Shown here piece by piece: positions 1-5,021 of a stretch of 5,683 bases of DNA (position 1 is the first letter of the stretch; each line of letters opens with the position of its first letter). Source of the stretch: Deltaproteobacteria bacterium (lineage in GTDB: Bacteria > Desulfobacterota > Desulfobacteria > Desulfobacterales > JAFDCJ01); the NCBI GenBank assembly GCA_024277475.1, contig JAJRVC010000342.1:1-5683 (forward strand). The letters are read 5' to 3'. The notes below the pieces were generated by a model, which was not told the origin of the DNA, did no database searches, and worked only from the letters and a program-made list of their open reading frames with translations. A program made the position numbers and the translations under genes.

Positions 1-1712
1 GCGATATTGTAGCCCATGGACTCAAGCATACCCGGTATAAGGGATGTGCGCATGACTGCCTGGTCTTCCGTCAAGGGGTTTAAGATATGAATGAGTTCCC
101 GACGGGGGTCTTTCTTTTTCAGTCTGAGGCGGTCACAAGACAATTCTGAATCAAAACTGTAAGTGATGGTTTCCGTAAAACCGAAACCGCTCATCAAACG
201 CTTAAGCCTATTTCTAAATTCCAACCTGCGGTTCGGAGTTCGAGCTTCTGCAGGCATTTCAGGAAAACTTGTCGGTATATTATTATAGCCCGAGAGTCGG
301 GCCACTTCCTCCATCAGGTCTTCCGGCCTCGAGATATCCACCCTGAACGTCGGGGCAGTGACGTCCAATCGGTCGTCACCATTTTGGGATGATAGTTTGT
401 CCACCTTAAATTCGATGGATTCAAGAAGCTCTTTTATCCGCCCGGCTTCCAGATTGATACCCAGAAGTCGATACGTCCGTCGGGTGCTCAAAGATACGCT
501 CTTCACGGATTGGGGGTTCGGGTATTGGTCGATTAATCCTTCGATGAGGGTGCCCTGTCCGAGTTCCACCATAAGTTTGGCGGCCCGATTGACGGCTCGA
601 ATGGTGCCCTCCGGGTCCACGCCGCGTTCGAAACGATGGGAGGCATCCGTACCCAAACCGAGAGTTTTAGAAGTTTTTCGAATGCTTACCGGACTAAAAT
701 AAGCGCTTTCGATAAGCACCCGGGTGGTGGTATCTTCAATTTCCGTGTTGAGACCACCCATGACACCTCCCACGGCAACCGGCTTCTCACCGTCACAGAT
801 CATCAGCATTTGGGGGTCCAGGGCCCGTTCTTTTTTATCCAGGGTGATAAACGTTTCGTTATTGCGGGCGGTTCGAACAACAATACGATTTTGGGCCAGC
901 TGATCAAAATCAAAAGCGTGCAGCGGTTGGCCGGTTTCCATCAAGACAAAATTGGTGATGTCCACAATGTGGTTTATCGGGCGCAATCCGACCGACAACA
1001 GTCGGTCCTGCAGCCAGAACGGAGACGATGCTACTTTTACATTGTCCACCAATCTGGCGGTATAACGCGGACAGTGATCGGGGGATTCGATGGTCACCGA
1101 TGTGAGCGTGGAAATGGTATCTTGCCGGTCGTCAAGACTATAGTCGGGATAGTTAAGCGTGGTGTTCTGGATGGCTGCTATTTCACGGGCAATGCCGATT
1201 ATGCTGAGACAATCCGGCCGATTGGGAGTCAGATCCAATTCAAAAACCGCATCTGAAAGGCCAAGAGCGACGGCAAGCCCGTCCCCTTCACTTAATGAGG
1301 AATCAAGGGACATGATGCCGCTTTTGTCAATTCCCAGACCCAGTTCCGCCTCACTGCACAACATGCCTTCGGAGCTTTCTCCCCGGATGACACTTTTTTC
1401 CAGTTGAAATCCCTCCGGGAAAATGGTTCCGGGTTTTGCCAGAGGGGCCAGCATGCCTTCCTGAACATTGGGTGCCCCGCAGACAATCGACCAATTACGA
1501 TCTTTTGTATTAACCTGACAGATCGTCAGTTTGTCGGCATTGGGGTGGGGTTTTACCTGATCAATACGTCCGACCACGACACTGTCCAGATACCCGTAGC
1601 GATCTGAAATCGATTCCACTTCCAGTCCGGCCATGGTCAGAGCCTCTGCAAGCTGTTCCGCATCCATATTGATGGCTATATAATCATTAAGCCAGCTTAG
1701 GCTAACTTTCAT
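1..1712 (-). CDS. pheT: Phenylalanine--tRNA ligase beta subunit (partial, C-terminus beyond left edge)
   Basis: Beta subunit of the cytoplasmic alpha2-beta2 enzyme that attaches phenylalanine to tRNA-Phe. Reading from ATG at 1712-1710 gives 570 open codons to base 3; the family is usually about 800 residues, so roughly the last 230, including the anticodon-binding FDX-ACB domain, are missing. Visible in order: an N-terminal tRNA-binding OB fold (VKPHPNADKL near residues 53-62); the B3/B4 editing domain with GQPLHAFDFD (His265), GGVMGG (315-320) and RVLIESA (Glu335); GLGTDASHRFERGVDPEG (352-369); and the B5 domain with RVDIS...EDLMEEVARLSGY, where Asp459, Asp465, Glu468 and Glu469 have the 6-3-1 spacing known for the Mg-binding residues of this family. 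His265 and Glu335 likely match known editing-site residues. AAGGT lies 8 bases before the ATG. It follows pheS after a 111-base gap. No frameshift or missing motif was found in the visible part. Confidence 0.97.
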   Translation of the reverse strand, partial: MKVSLSWLNDYIAINMDAEQLAEALTMAGLEVESISDRYGYLDSVVVGRIDQVKPHPNADKLTICQVNTKDRNWSIVCGAPNVQEGMLAPLAKPGTIFPEGFQLEKSVIRGESSEGMLCSEAELGLGIDKSGIMSLDSSLSEGDGLAVALGLSDAVFELDLTPNRPDCLSIIGIAREIAAIQNTTLNYPDYSLDDRQDTISTLTSVTIESPDHCPRYTARLVDNVKVASSPFWLQDRLLSVGLRPINHIVDITNFVLMETGQPLHAFDFDQLAQNRIVVRTARNNETFITLDKKERALDPQMLMICDGEKPVAVGGVMGGLNTEIEDTTTRVLIESAYFSPVSIRKTSKTLGLGTDASHRFERGVDPEGTIRAVNRAAKLMVELGQGTLIEGLIDQYPNPQSVKSVSLSTRRTYRLLGINLEAGRIKELLESIEFKVDKLSSQNGDDRLDVTAPTFRVDISRPEDLMEEVARLSGYNNIPTSFPEMPAEARTPNRRLEFRNRLKRLMSGFGFTETITYSFDSELSCDRLRLKKKDPRRELIHILNPLTEDQAVMRTSLIPGMLESMGYNI

Positions 1713-1823
1713 CTTGACTTACCTTGAAACATCTTGGAATTTCTACAACTTATTGGGAATTAGTATCTTTTCTTTATGGTTTGGCGTCTTAGTGGCTGAA
1801 CTTTTACATCATTTCAACTATCG
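1713..1823. other. pheS-pheT spacer with degenerate repeat-like tract
   Basis: The 111 bases between pheS and pheT are long for a pair that is commonly almost adjacent. Around 1766-1796 the plus strand has a T/G-rich tract (TCTTTTCTTTATGG followed by TTTGGCGTCTTAGTGG) that reads like a worn copy of the CTTTGTGTCTTNGTG-type intergenic repeats seen in several environmental bacterial genomes; that likeness is from memory and is only an inference. No convincing hairpin, promoter or open frame was seen. The pheT ribosome-binding site lies at its left end. Confidence 0.35.
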
Positions 1824-2831
1824 TTAGAACTGTGCCAGAAACCTCATATCATTTTCAAAAAATTTACGGATGTCGTCGATGCTGTATTTCAGCATGGCGA
1901 TTCTCTCCACCCCCATGCCAAAGGCAAATCCGGTATAGCAGTCGGCGTCATACCCCACGTTTTCGTAAAGTGCAGGGTGAATCATCCCGGAACCCAGAAT
2001 TTCAATCCAACCGGTATGGGAGCAAACCCGGCATCCCTGCCCCCTGCACATGACACACAGGATATCCACCTCAGCGCTAGGTTCCGTAAATGGGAAGAAA
2101 CTGGGGCGAAATCTGAGCTTGGTTTGCTCATCAAACATCTGGTGAACGAAGGTGGTAAGGATTCCTTTAAGATCACCGAAAGAAATATCTTCATCCACCA
2201 GCAGACCCTCCACCTGGTGGAACATGGGGGTATGGGTCAGATCGGAATCGCACCGGTACACCTTGCCGGGCATGATGATCCTTACCGGCGGCGATTGCTT
2301 TTCCATGGTTCTGATTTGAAGGGGGGAGGTATGGGTTCTTAAAACAACATCTTCGCTAACAAAGAAAGTATCCTGCATATCCCTTGCCGGATGATGCTTG
2401 GGGAAGTTCAACGCCTCAAAATTGTAATAGTCCGATTCTATTTCAGGACCTTCGGCGATGTCAAAGCCGATTTTGGAAAAAATATCGCAAATCTGCTGAT
2501 TGATCCGGGTAATCGGATGCAAAGCTCCGTAAGCAACCGCTCTGCCAGGCAATGAGACATCGATTCCGGCATCTTCGGTCTCACCCTGCAGTTCAAGTTT
2601 TTCAGTTGCCTCCCTTAACGCCTTTTCCAGCAAGGACTTGATCTCGTTTGACTTTTTCCCGGCAGCCGGCCTTTGTTCCACCGGCAACCCGGAAATATTC
2701 CGTAAAAACCGGGTCAAAATACCCTTACGGCCTAGATAACGCACGGAGACATTCTGAAGGTCATCGTTGTTTTCAACCGCATCCAGTTCTTTGAGTCCCT
2801 GCCGGTATATCTGATCTAAGTTGTTTTCCAC
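1824..2831 (-). CDS. pheS: Phenylalanine--tRNA ligase alpha subunit
   Basis: Catalytic alpha subunit of the class II enzyme that activates phenylalanine with ATP and transfers it to tRNA-Phe, paired with the beta subunit encoded next. It has 335 residues, normal for the family. Residues 1-90 form the charged N-terminal region expected to be a coiled-coil tRNA-binding arm. The catalytic core follows: HHPARDMQDTFF (146-157), LRTHTSPLQIR (164-174), motif 2 GKVYRCDSDLTHTPMFHQVE (189-208), FRPSFFPFTEPSAEVDI (241-257) and motif 3 GFAFGMGVERIAML (301-314). A CxxC-x4-CxxC cluster (C259, C262, C267, C270) precedes GWIEILGSGM; many bacterial PheS proteins have it. The start is GTG at 2831-2829. No strong Shine-Dalgarno precedes it (GGTGTACAGAA), and no better in-frame start is visible upstream, so translation may be weak or helped by the upstream foldback. 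It lies 92 bases after rplT. Confidence 0.97.
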   Translation of the reverse strand: MENNLDQIYRQGLKELDAVENNDDLQNVSVRYLGRKGILTRFLRNISGLPVEQRPAAGKKSNEIKSLLEKALREATEKLELQGETEDAGIDVSLPGRAVAYGALHPITRINQQICDIFSKIGFDIAEGPEIESDYYNFEALNFPKHHPARDMQDTFFVSEDVVLRTHTSPLQIRTMEKQSPPVRIIMPGKVYRCDSDLTHTPMFHQVEGLLVDEDISFGDLKGILTTFVHQMFDEQTKLRFRPSFFPFTEPSAEVDILCVMCRGQGCRVCSHTGWIEILGSGMIHPALYENVGYDADCYTGFAFGMGVERIAMLKYSIDDIRKFFENDMRFLAQF

Positions 2832-2849
2832 TTCTGTACACCAATTGGG

Positions 2850-2920
2850 ATGACGAATTAAGGAATTTAATCATTAAAAATAGCGGAGCGAAGCGACCGC
2901 CATTATTCGTCCTTCGTCAT
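2850..2920 (-). repeat. Foldback element between rplT and pheS
   Basis: ATGACGAA (2850-2857) and TTCGTCAT (2913-2920) form a perfect 8-base inverted repeat. Inside it, on the sense strand, AATGGCGG can pair with CCGCTATT (eight pairs including one G-U) around a 10-base loop, followed by a short T run. The whole spacer can therefore fold into one long hairpin just before the weak pheS start. It could be a small palindromic repeat, a partial terminator or attenuator, or a processing site. The pairing is seen directly; the role is not known. Confidence 0.45.
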
Positions 2921-2923
2921 TCT

Positions 2924-3274
2924 TTACAGCTGCTGTGCCGCCAAGCCTGTGATTTGTTTAAATCCGGTAGGATCGGAAATTGCCAGTTCGGCGAGAACTT
3001 TGCGATCAAGCTCAATCCGGGCAAGCTTTAGTCCGTGAATGAATTTGCTGTAGGATAAATTGTTCAGCCGGGCAGCGGCATTGATTCTGGTAATCCAGAG
3101 TTGTCTGAAATCCCGCTTGCGCGCTCGGCGATCACGATAGGAATACATCAGGGCTTTGTCAACGGCATCTGCCGCGGTGCGAAATAATTTGCTACGGCCG
3201 CCGCGAAAACCTTTGGCCAGTTTCAAAACCTTCTCGCGACGTCTTCTGGCTTTGAATCCGCGTTTCACTCTCAT
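2924..3274 (-). CDS. rplT: 50S ribosomal protein bL20
   Basis: Ribosomal protein that binds 23S rRNA early in 50S assembly; in Escherichia coli and Bacillus it also represses its own operon by binding leader mRNA. The 116 residues match the usual 117-118. The start [20 protein letters not shown] is typical of the very basic N-terminal extension, and the globular part carries [33 protein letters not shown] and the C-terminal [12 protein letters not shown]. The ATG at 3274-3272 is preceded by GAGGT with a 7-base gap, which supports this start. It lies 210 bases after rpmI, much farther than usual, so rpmI and rplT may be less tightly coupled than in most genomes. Confidence 0.98.
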   Translation of the reverse strand: MRVKRGFKARRRREKVLKLAKGFRGGRSKLFRTAADAVDKALMYSYRDRRARKRDFRQLWITRINAAARLNNLSYSKFIHGLKLARIELDRKVLAELAISDPTGFKQITGLAAQQL

Positions 3275-3401
3275 TTTGTTTACCTCGTTATTTTTATTGT
3301 TTAGTTTTTTGTTGAGATCATTGGATCATTAGTTAAAATTGCTGATCGGCTGATTCGTTGACTGGGGAAAGGGATTTATTCTGAATACCCCCTGCTGATC
3401 C

Positions 3402-3472
3402 ATTCCGCAATCCGAATTCTGAAACCCGCAATTACTTAATTCCGCATTTCCACTTCCGAATTCTACAATCCG
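3402..3472. repeat. Degenerate direct repeats in the rpmI-rplT spacer
   Basis: The plus strand shows ATTCCGCA at 3402-3409 and 3439-3446, CCGAATTCT at 3412-3420 and 3456-3464, and CAATCCG at 3408-3414 and 3466-3472, interleaved with related words such as CCCGCAATT. The two halves look like drifted copies of one unit. Nearer rplT, GATCATT occurs twice (about 3317-3330) and GCTGAT twice (about 3342-3356). No open frame or known RNA was recognised in this 210-base gap. Confidence 0.5.
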
Positions 3473-3484
3473 TCATCAGTCAAA

Positions 3485-3682
3485 TTATCCGTTGGGTAAC
3501 AGCAATTTTATTTCTCTGCGGTCGGATTTGGCAATGAGGTGTGCCCGCCTCAGCGTTCGTTTCCGTTTAGTGGTTTTTTTCGTCAGGATGTGGCTGGCAC
3601 ATGATTTTCTATAAACAATTTTTCCGGTGCCGGTTTTCTTAAAACGCTTGGCAGCCGCACGATTGGTCTTTATTTTGGGCAT
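3485..3682 (-). CDS. rpmI: 50S ribosomal protein bL35
   Basis: Small basic protein of the large ribosomal subunit. It has 65 residues, the usual length. [20 protein letters not shown] at the N-terminus, then the [16 protein letters not shown] stretch and the end [11 protein letters not shown] are diagnostic for bL35. The ATG at 3682-3680 is preceded by AAAGGAG (3697-3691) with an 8-base gap, a strong ribosome-binding site. A 12-pair hairpin ends 11 bases upstream of that site, so control of initiation by leader structure is plausible. The neighbours infC (278 bases upstream) and rplT (210 bases downstream) are the standard partners, but both gaps are long. Confidence 0.98.
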   Translation of the reverse strand: MPKIKTNRAAAKRFKKTGTGKIVYRKSCASHILTKKTTKRKRTLRRAHLIAKSDRREIKLLLPNG

Positions 3683-3708
3683 GAACTGTTCTCCTTTAAT
3701 TAAAAGTA

Positions 3709-3744
3709 GATGGCGTGAGCTATTGAAACCCGGCCCACGCCACC
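3709..3744 (-). promoter_or_regulatory. rpmI leader hairpin, candidate ribosomal-protein operator
   Basis: On the minus strand GGTGGCGTGGGC (3744-3733) pairs with GCTCACGCCATC (3720-3709) along all 12 positions around a 12-base loop. Two of the pairs are G-U on this strand and would be A-C mismatches on the other, which points to an RNA structure in the sense transcript. It lies 11 bases before the rpmI Shine-Dalgarno. bL20 is known to repress rpmI-rplT by binding leader mRNA in other bacteria, so this may be its target here; that is inference. Confidence 0.55.
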
Positions 3745-3787
3745 CTATAGAATCAATACAAAATCTCAGAATTGTTATCCCGCCGCC

Positions 3788-3800
3788 GGGGTGAAACCCC
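3788..3800 (-). promoter_or_regulatory. Second small hairpin in the infC-rpmI spacer
   Basis: GGGG (3800-3797) and CCCC (3791-3788) enclose TTTCA on the minus strand. The CCCC arm could instead pair with the GGCGGCGGG that follows it, or with GGGT in the loop of the 3709-3744 hairpin; the word GGGTTTCA occurs in both places. This leaves room for alternative folds or a loop-loop contact. The stem is short, so the call is tentative. Confidence 0.3.
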
Positions 3801-3821
3801 TAATTCAGTAGTTACTTAGAG

Positions 3822-3851
3822 ATCATATAAAAATAGCTTCCAAAATGCGAA
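3822..3851 (-). promoter_or_regulatory. Possible internal promoter upstream of rpmI
   Basis: Minus-strand TTCGCA (3851-3846), 18 bases, then TATGAT (3827-3822) resembles a sigma-70 promoter (4 of 6 and 5 of 6 consensus matches). It would start a transcript near 3815 that contains both rpmI leader hairpins. AT-rich spacers give such matches by chance, so this is weak. Confidence 0.25.
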
Positions 3852-3960
3852 ATTATTTCTCCGCGAACCTTAAGCCGATACCGGCAAATCGTTGAGAATA
3901 GGCCATTGTTCCATCATTTCTTCCAGAGCGTAGGCCAATTGGGGCGGAGCTTCTAAATTC

Positions 3961-4500
3961 TCATCTTGGTGCCAGAATCATGACCAGGGTTCGGCCTTCA
4001 AATTTTGGGTGTTGCTCGACCGCAGCGATTTCCTCGGTTTCCTTGGCTATTTTTTCGAGTAATGCCATACCGAACCGGGACAGAGTGATTTCGCGCCCCC
4101 GAAATATGACGGTTACTTTAACTTTGTCTTTTCTTTCGATGAACTTTTTTATATGGCCGATTTTAGTTTGCAGATCATGTTCGCCGGTTTTCGGGCGTAC
4201 CTTGATTTCTTTTACCTGAAATGAGCTTTGTTTCTTTTTTGCTTCCTGTTTCTTTTTGGTCTGTTCATAGCGGTAGCGACCATAATCCATAATCTTGCAA
4301 ACAGGAGGGCTTGCATTGGGTGAAACCTCTACCAGGTCGAGACCGAACTCAGCCGCCGTTTCCAGAGCCTGTCTTGTAGGAATAATGCCGACTTGTTCGC
4401 CATCCGGATCTATAACTCTCACTTCTCTGGCCCGGATGTCTCTGTTAATGTTCGTTCTATCTGATCGCATCGGTCGATGGGGTCGTCTTGGTGCAGCTAT
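3961..4500 (-). CDS. infC: Translation initiation factor IF-3, probable AUA start
   Basis: IF3 binds the 30S subunit, blocks premature 50S joining and favours correct start codons with initiator tRNA. The N domain carries INRDIRAREVRV and GLDLVEVSPNASPPVCKIMD. The signature KIMDYGRYRYE leads into a Lys-rich linker helix, then the C domain with QVKEIKVRPKTGEHD, FRGREI and the end EGRTLVMILAPR. The first ATG in frame is 4470-4468, but no Shine-Dalgarno precedes it. A perfect GAGGAGGT (4513-4506) instead stands 5 bases before ATA (4500-4498), in frame 10 codons upstream and adding MAAPRRPHRP. An in-frame TAA overlaps the Shine-Dalgarno, so the protein cannot start earlier. With the ATA start it has 179 residues, close to the 180 of Escherichia coli IF3, which starts at AUU. 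Rare starts let IF3 repress its own synthesis. Automatic annotation may place the start at 4470. Confidence 0.95.
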   Translation of the reverse strand: MAAPRRPHRPMRSDRTNINRDIRAREVRVIDPDGEQVGIIPTRQALETAAEFGLDLVEVSPNASPPVCKIMDYGRYRYEQTKKKQEAKKKQSSFQVKEIKVRPKTGEHDLQTKIGHIKKFIERKDKVKVTVIFRGREITLSRFGMALLEKIAKETEEIAAVEQHPKFEGRTLVMILAPR

Positions 4501-4505
4501 GTTTT

Positions 4506-4513
4506 ACCTCCTC
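4506..4513 (-). promoter_or_regulatory. Ribosome-binding site that selects the ATA start of infC
   Basis: GAGGAGGT on the minus strand is near-perfectly complementary to the 16S rRNA 3' end and ends 5 bases before ATA at 4500-4498. The alternative ATG at 4470 is 35 bases away, too far to be served by it. Confidence 0.8.
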
Positions 4514-4563
4514 GTTTTCACAATTGTAGTTTGCATTTGTGCGTAAGCACAGATGATATAGAA

Positions 4564-4648
4564 GTTTGCCGGTACTTTAAAATTGCTCGCAAACACCGGA
4601 AGGAACCTCTCGCGGGTTCAATGTCAATATTGAGACACTTCCATCCGG
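4564..4648 (-). promoter_or_regulatory. Structured 5' leader of infC
   Basis: Sense-strand foldbacks are dense here. GAACC (4619-4615) and GGTTC (4607-4603) form a 5-pair hairpin with a 7-base loop. It lies inside GGAAG (4642-4638) paired with CTTCC (4602-4598). Next, CCGGT (4599-4595) can pair with ACCGG (4573-4569), or the adjoining GTTTGC (4594-4589) can pair with GCAAAC (4569-4564). The two stems cross and leave no linker bases, so they are more likely alternative states than a true pseudoknot. A TGTGC-TTAC-GCACA hairpin follows near 4540-4553, before the Shine-Dalgarno. The set could control infC translation or transcription; no known riboswitch class was recognised. Confidence 0.4.
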
Positions 4649-4652
4649 CTTG

Positions 4653-4679
4653 AATATATAACAAAATTAAGAAATGCAA
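4653..4679 (-). promoter_or_regulatory. Candidate promoter of the infC operon
   Basis: Minus-strand TTGCAT (4679-4674), 15 bases, then TATATT (4658-4653); read as CTTGCA the spacing is 16. It would start transcription near 4646 and leave a leader of about 145 bases before infC. AAATGCAAG occurs twice on the plus strand (4672-4680 and 4685-4693), giving a direct repeat over and upstream of the -35 element. The region from 4650 to 4750 is distinctly AT-rich, as expected for a promoter. Confidence 0.4.
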
Positions 4680-4720
4680 GAAAAAAATGCAAGTAAAATT
4701 ATCTTAATTGGACTTTAAAA

Positions 4721-4745
4721 ATGAAATTTATGCATTTCATGTCAA
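4721..4745 (-). promoter_or_regulatory. Operator-like inverted repeat beside a consensus TTGACA
   Basis: ATGAAAT (4721-4727) and ATTTCAT (4734-4740) are a perfect 7-base inverted repeat separated by 6 bases, the size of a typical dimeric repressor site. A perfect -35 hexamer TTGACA lies at 4745-4740 on the minus strand, so the repeat fills the spacer of any promoter using it. The -10 positions are poor (ATTTTT at 17 bases), so the promoter itself is doubtful. Confidence 0.3.
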
Positions 4746-4814
4746 TAAATTGGAGCCAAATCGGCAATTATTTGTGAAAATGAGCATTGCAAACTAACGC
4801 TGCAAAAGCTGGAG

Positions 4815-4826
4815 GGCTTTAAAGCC
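4815..4826. repeat. 12-base perfect palindrome
   Basis: GGCTTTAAAGCC is a perfect palindrome in the stretch between the infC promoter region and the structured element. It could be a DNA-binding site or a short GGCT-TTAA-AGCC hairpin. No T run follows on either strand in terminator position. Nothing else was recognised between about 4750 and 4850. Confidence 0.3.
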
Positions 4827-4851
4827 AATCCGCACACTTAAATGTATAAAA

Positions 4852-5001
4852 TCAGACGTGTGGTCCCGCAACGCGGGAGGCGTCAAGGGTGAAGTTGTAG
4901 TCTTTTACCTCGAATCTTTGACAACGCAGGATCTGAAGTTCTCCGGCTTTCCCGACTCGTTGGGGCGTAGCTGAAAGCGAAGCCCAAAGGGTAAACAACA
5001 T
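4852..5001 (-). other. Compact structured element with a 49-codon open frame, possible dispersed repeat or ncRNA
   Basis: Plus-strand coordinates show nested complementary segments: GTTG 4894-4897 with CAAC 4996-4999; TTTACC 4904-4909 with GGTAAA 4990-4995; CTTTG 4916-4920 with CAAAG 4985-4989; CAACG 4922-4926 with CGTTG 4958-4962; then a GGGC/GCCC hairpin at 4963-4985. A separate hairpin at 4855-4884 has GACG/CGTC outside and TCCCGC-AAC-GCGGGA inside. The minus strand is also open from ATG 5001-4999 to TGA 4854-4852, encoding 49 residues that include RVGKAGELQILRCQRF and end FTLDASRVAGPHV. That frame begins 20 bases after the deaminase stop but has no good Shine-Dalgarno. The strand of any RNA is uncertain. 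The mix of folding and open frames is typical of intergenic repeat families. I do not recognise a named RNA or protein family. Confidence 0.4.
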
Positions 5002-5021
5002 GGCAAAATCGATCCAATCCT

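Noticed and set aside
358..1607. Plus-strand open frames opposite pheT (358-702, 636-1256, 1159-1407, 1404-1607)
   Set aside because: They are antisense to a fully open, motif-complete pheT frame and encode no recognisable domain.
2021..2056. CxxC-x4-CxxC cluster in PheS considered as an inserted zinc-binding domain
   Set aside because: The same cluster before GWIEILG is common in PheS of many bacterial groups, so it is not unusual.
1977..2342. Plus-strand 121-codon open frame opposite pheS
   Set aside because: It is the antisense shadow of the conserved PheS catalytic core, with no family signature of its own.
2921..3484. Possible pheM-like attenuator peptide upstream of pheS
   Set aside because: No short Phe-rich open frame followed by terminator and antiterminator stems was found between rplT and pheS.
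3980..4546. Plus-strand open frames opposite infC (3980-4219, 4295-4546)
   Set aside because: They overlap the conserved infC coding region in antisense; the apparent hydrophobic tail of the second is translation of the infC leader.
4624..4644. Six-codon upstream frame in the infC leader (MEVSQY)
   Set aside because: It is too short to separate from chance and has no ribosome-binding site; it would be nearly leaderless from the predicted start.
4890..4920. TTTTACCTCGAATCTTTG considered as a tRNA T-arm because of the TCGAATC word
   Set aside because: No flanking 5-pair T stem, acceptor stem or anticodon arm can be built around it on either strand.
4850..5001. Structured element considered as 6S RNA, SRP RNA or tmRNA
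   Set aside because: It lacks the long rod with a central bubble of 6S, the SRP GGAAG/AGCA tetraloop region, and the tmRNA tRNA-like ends.
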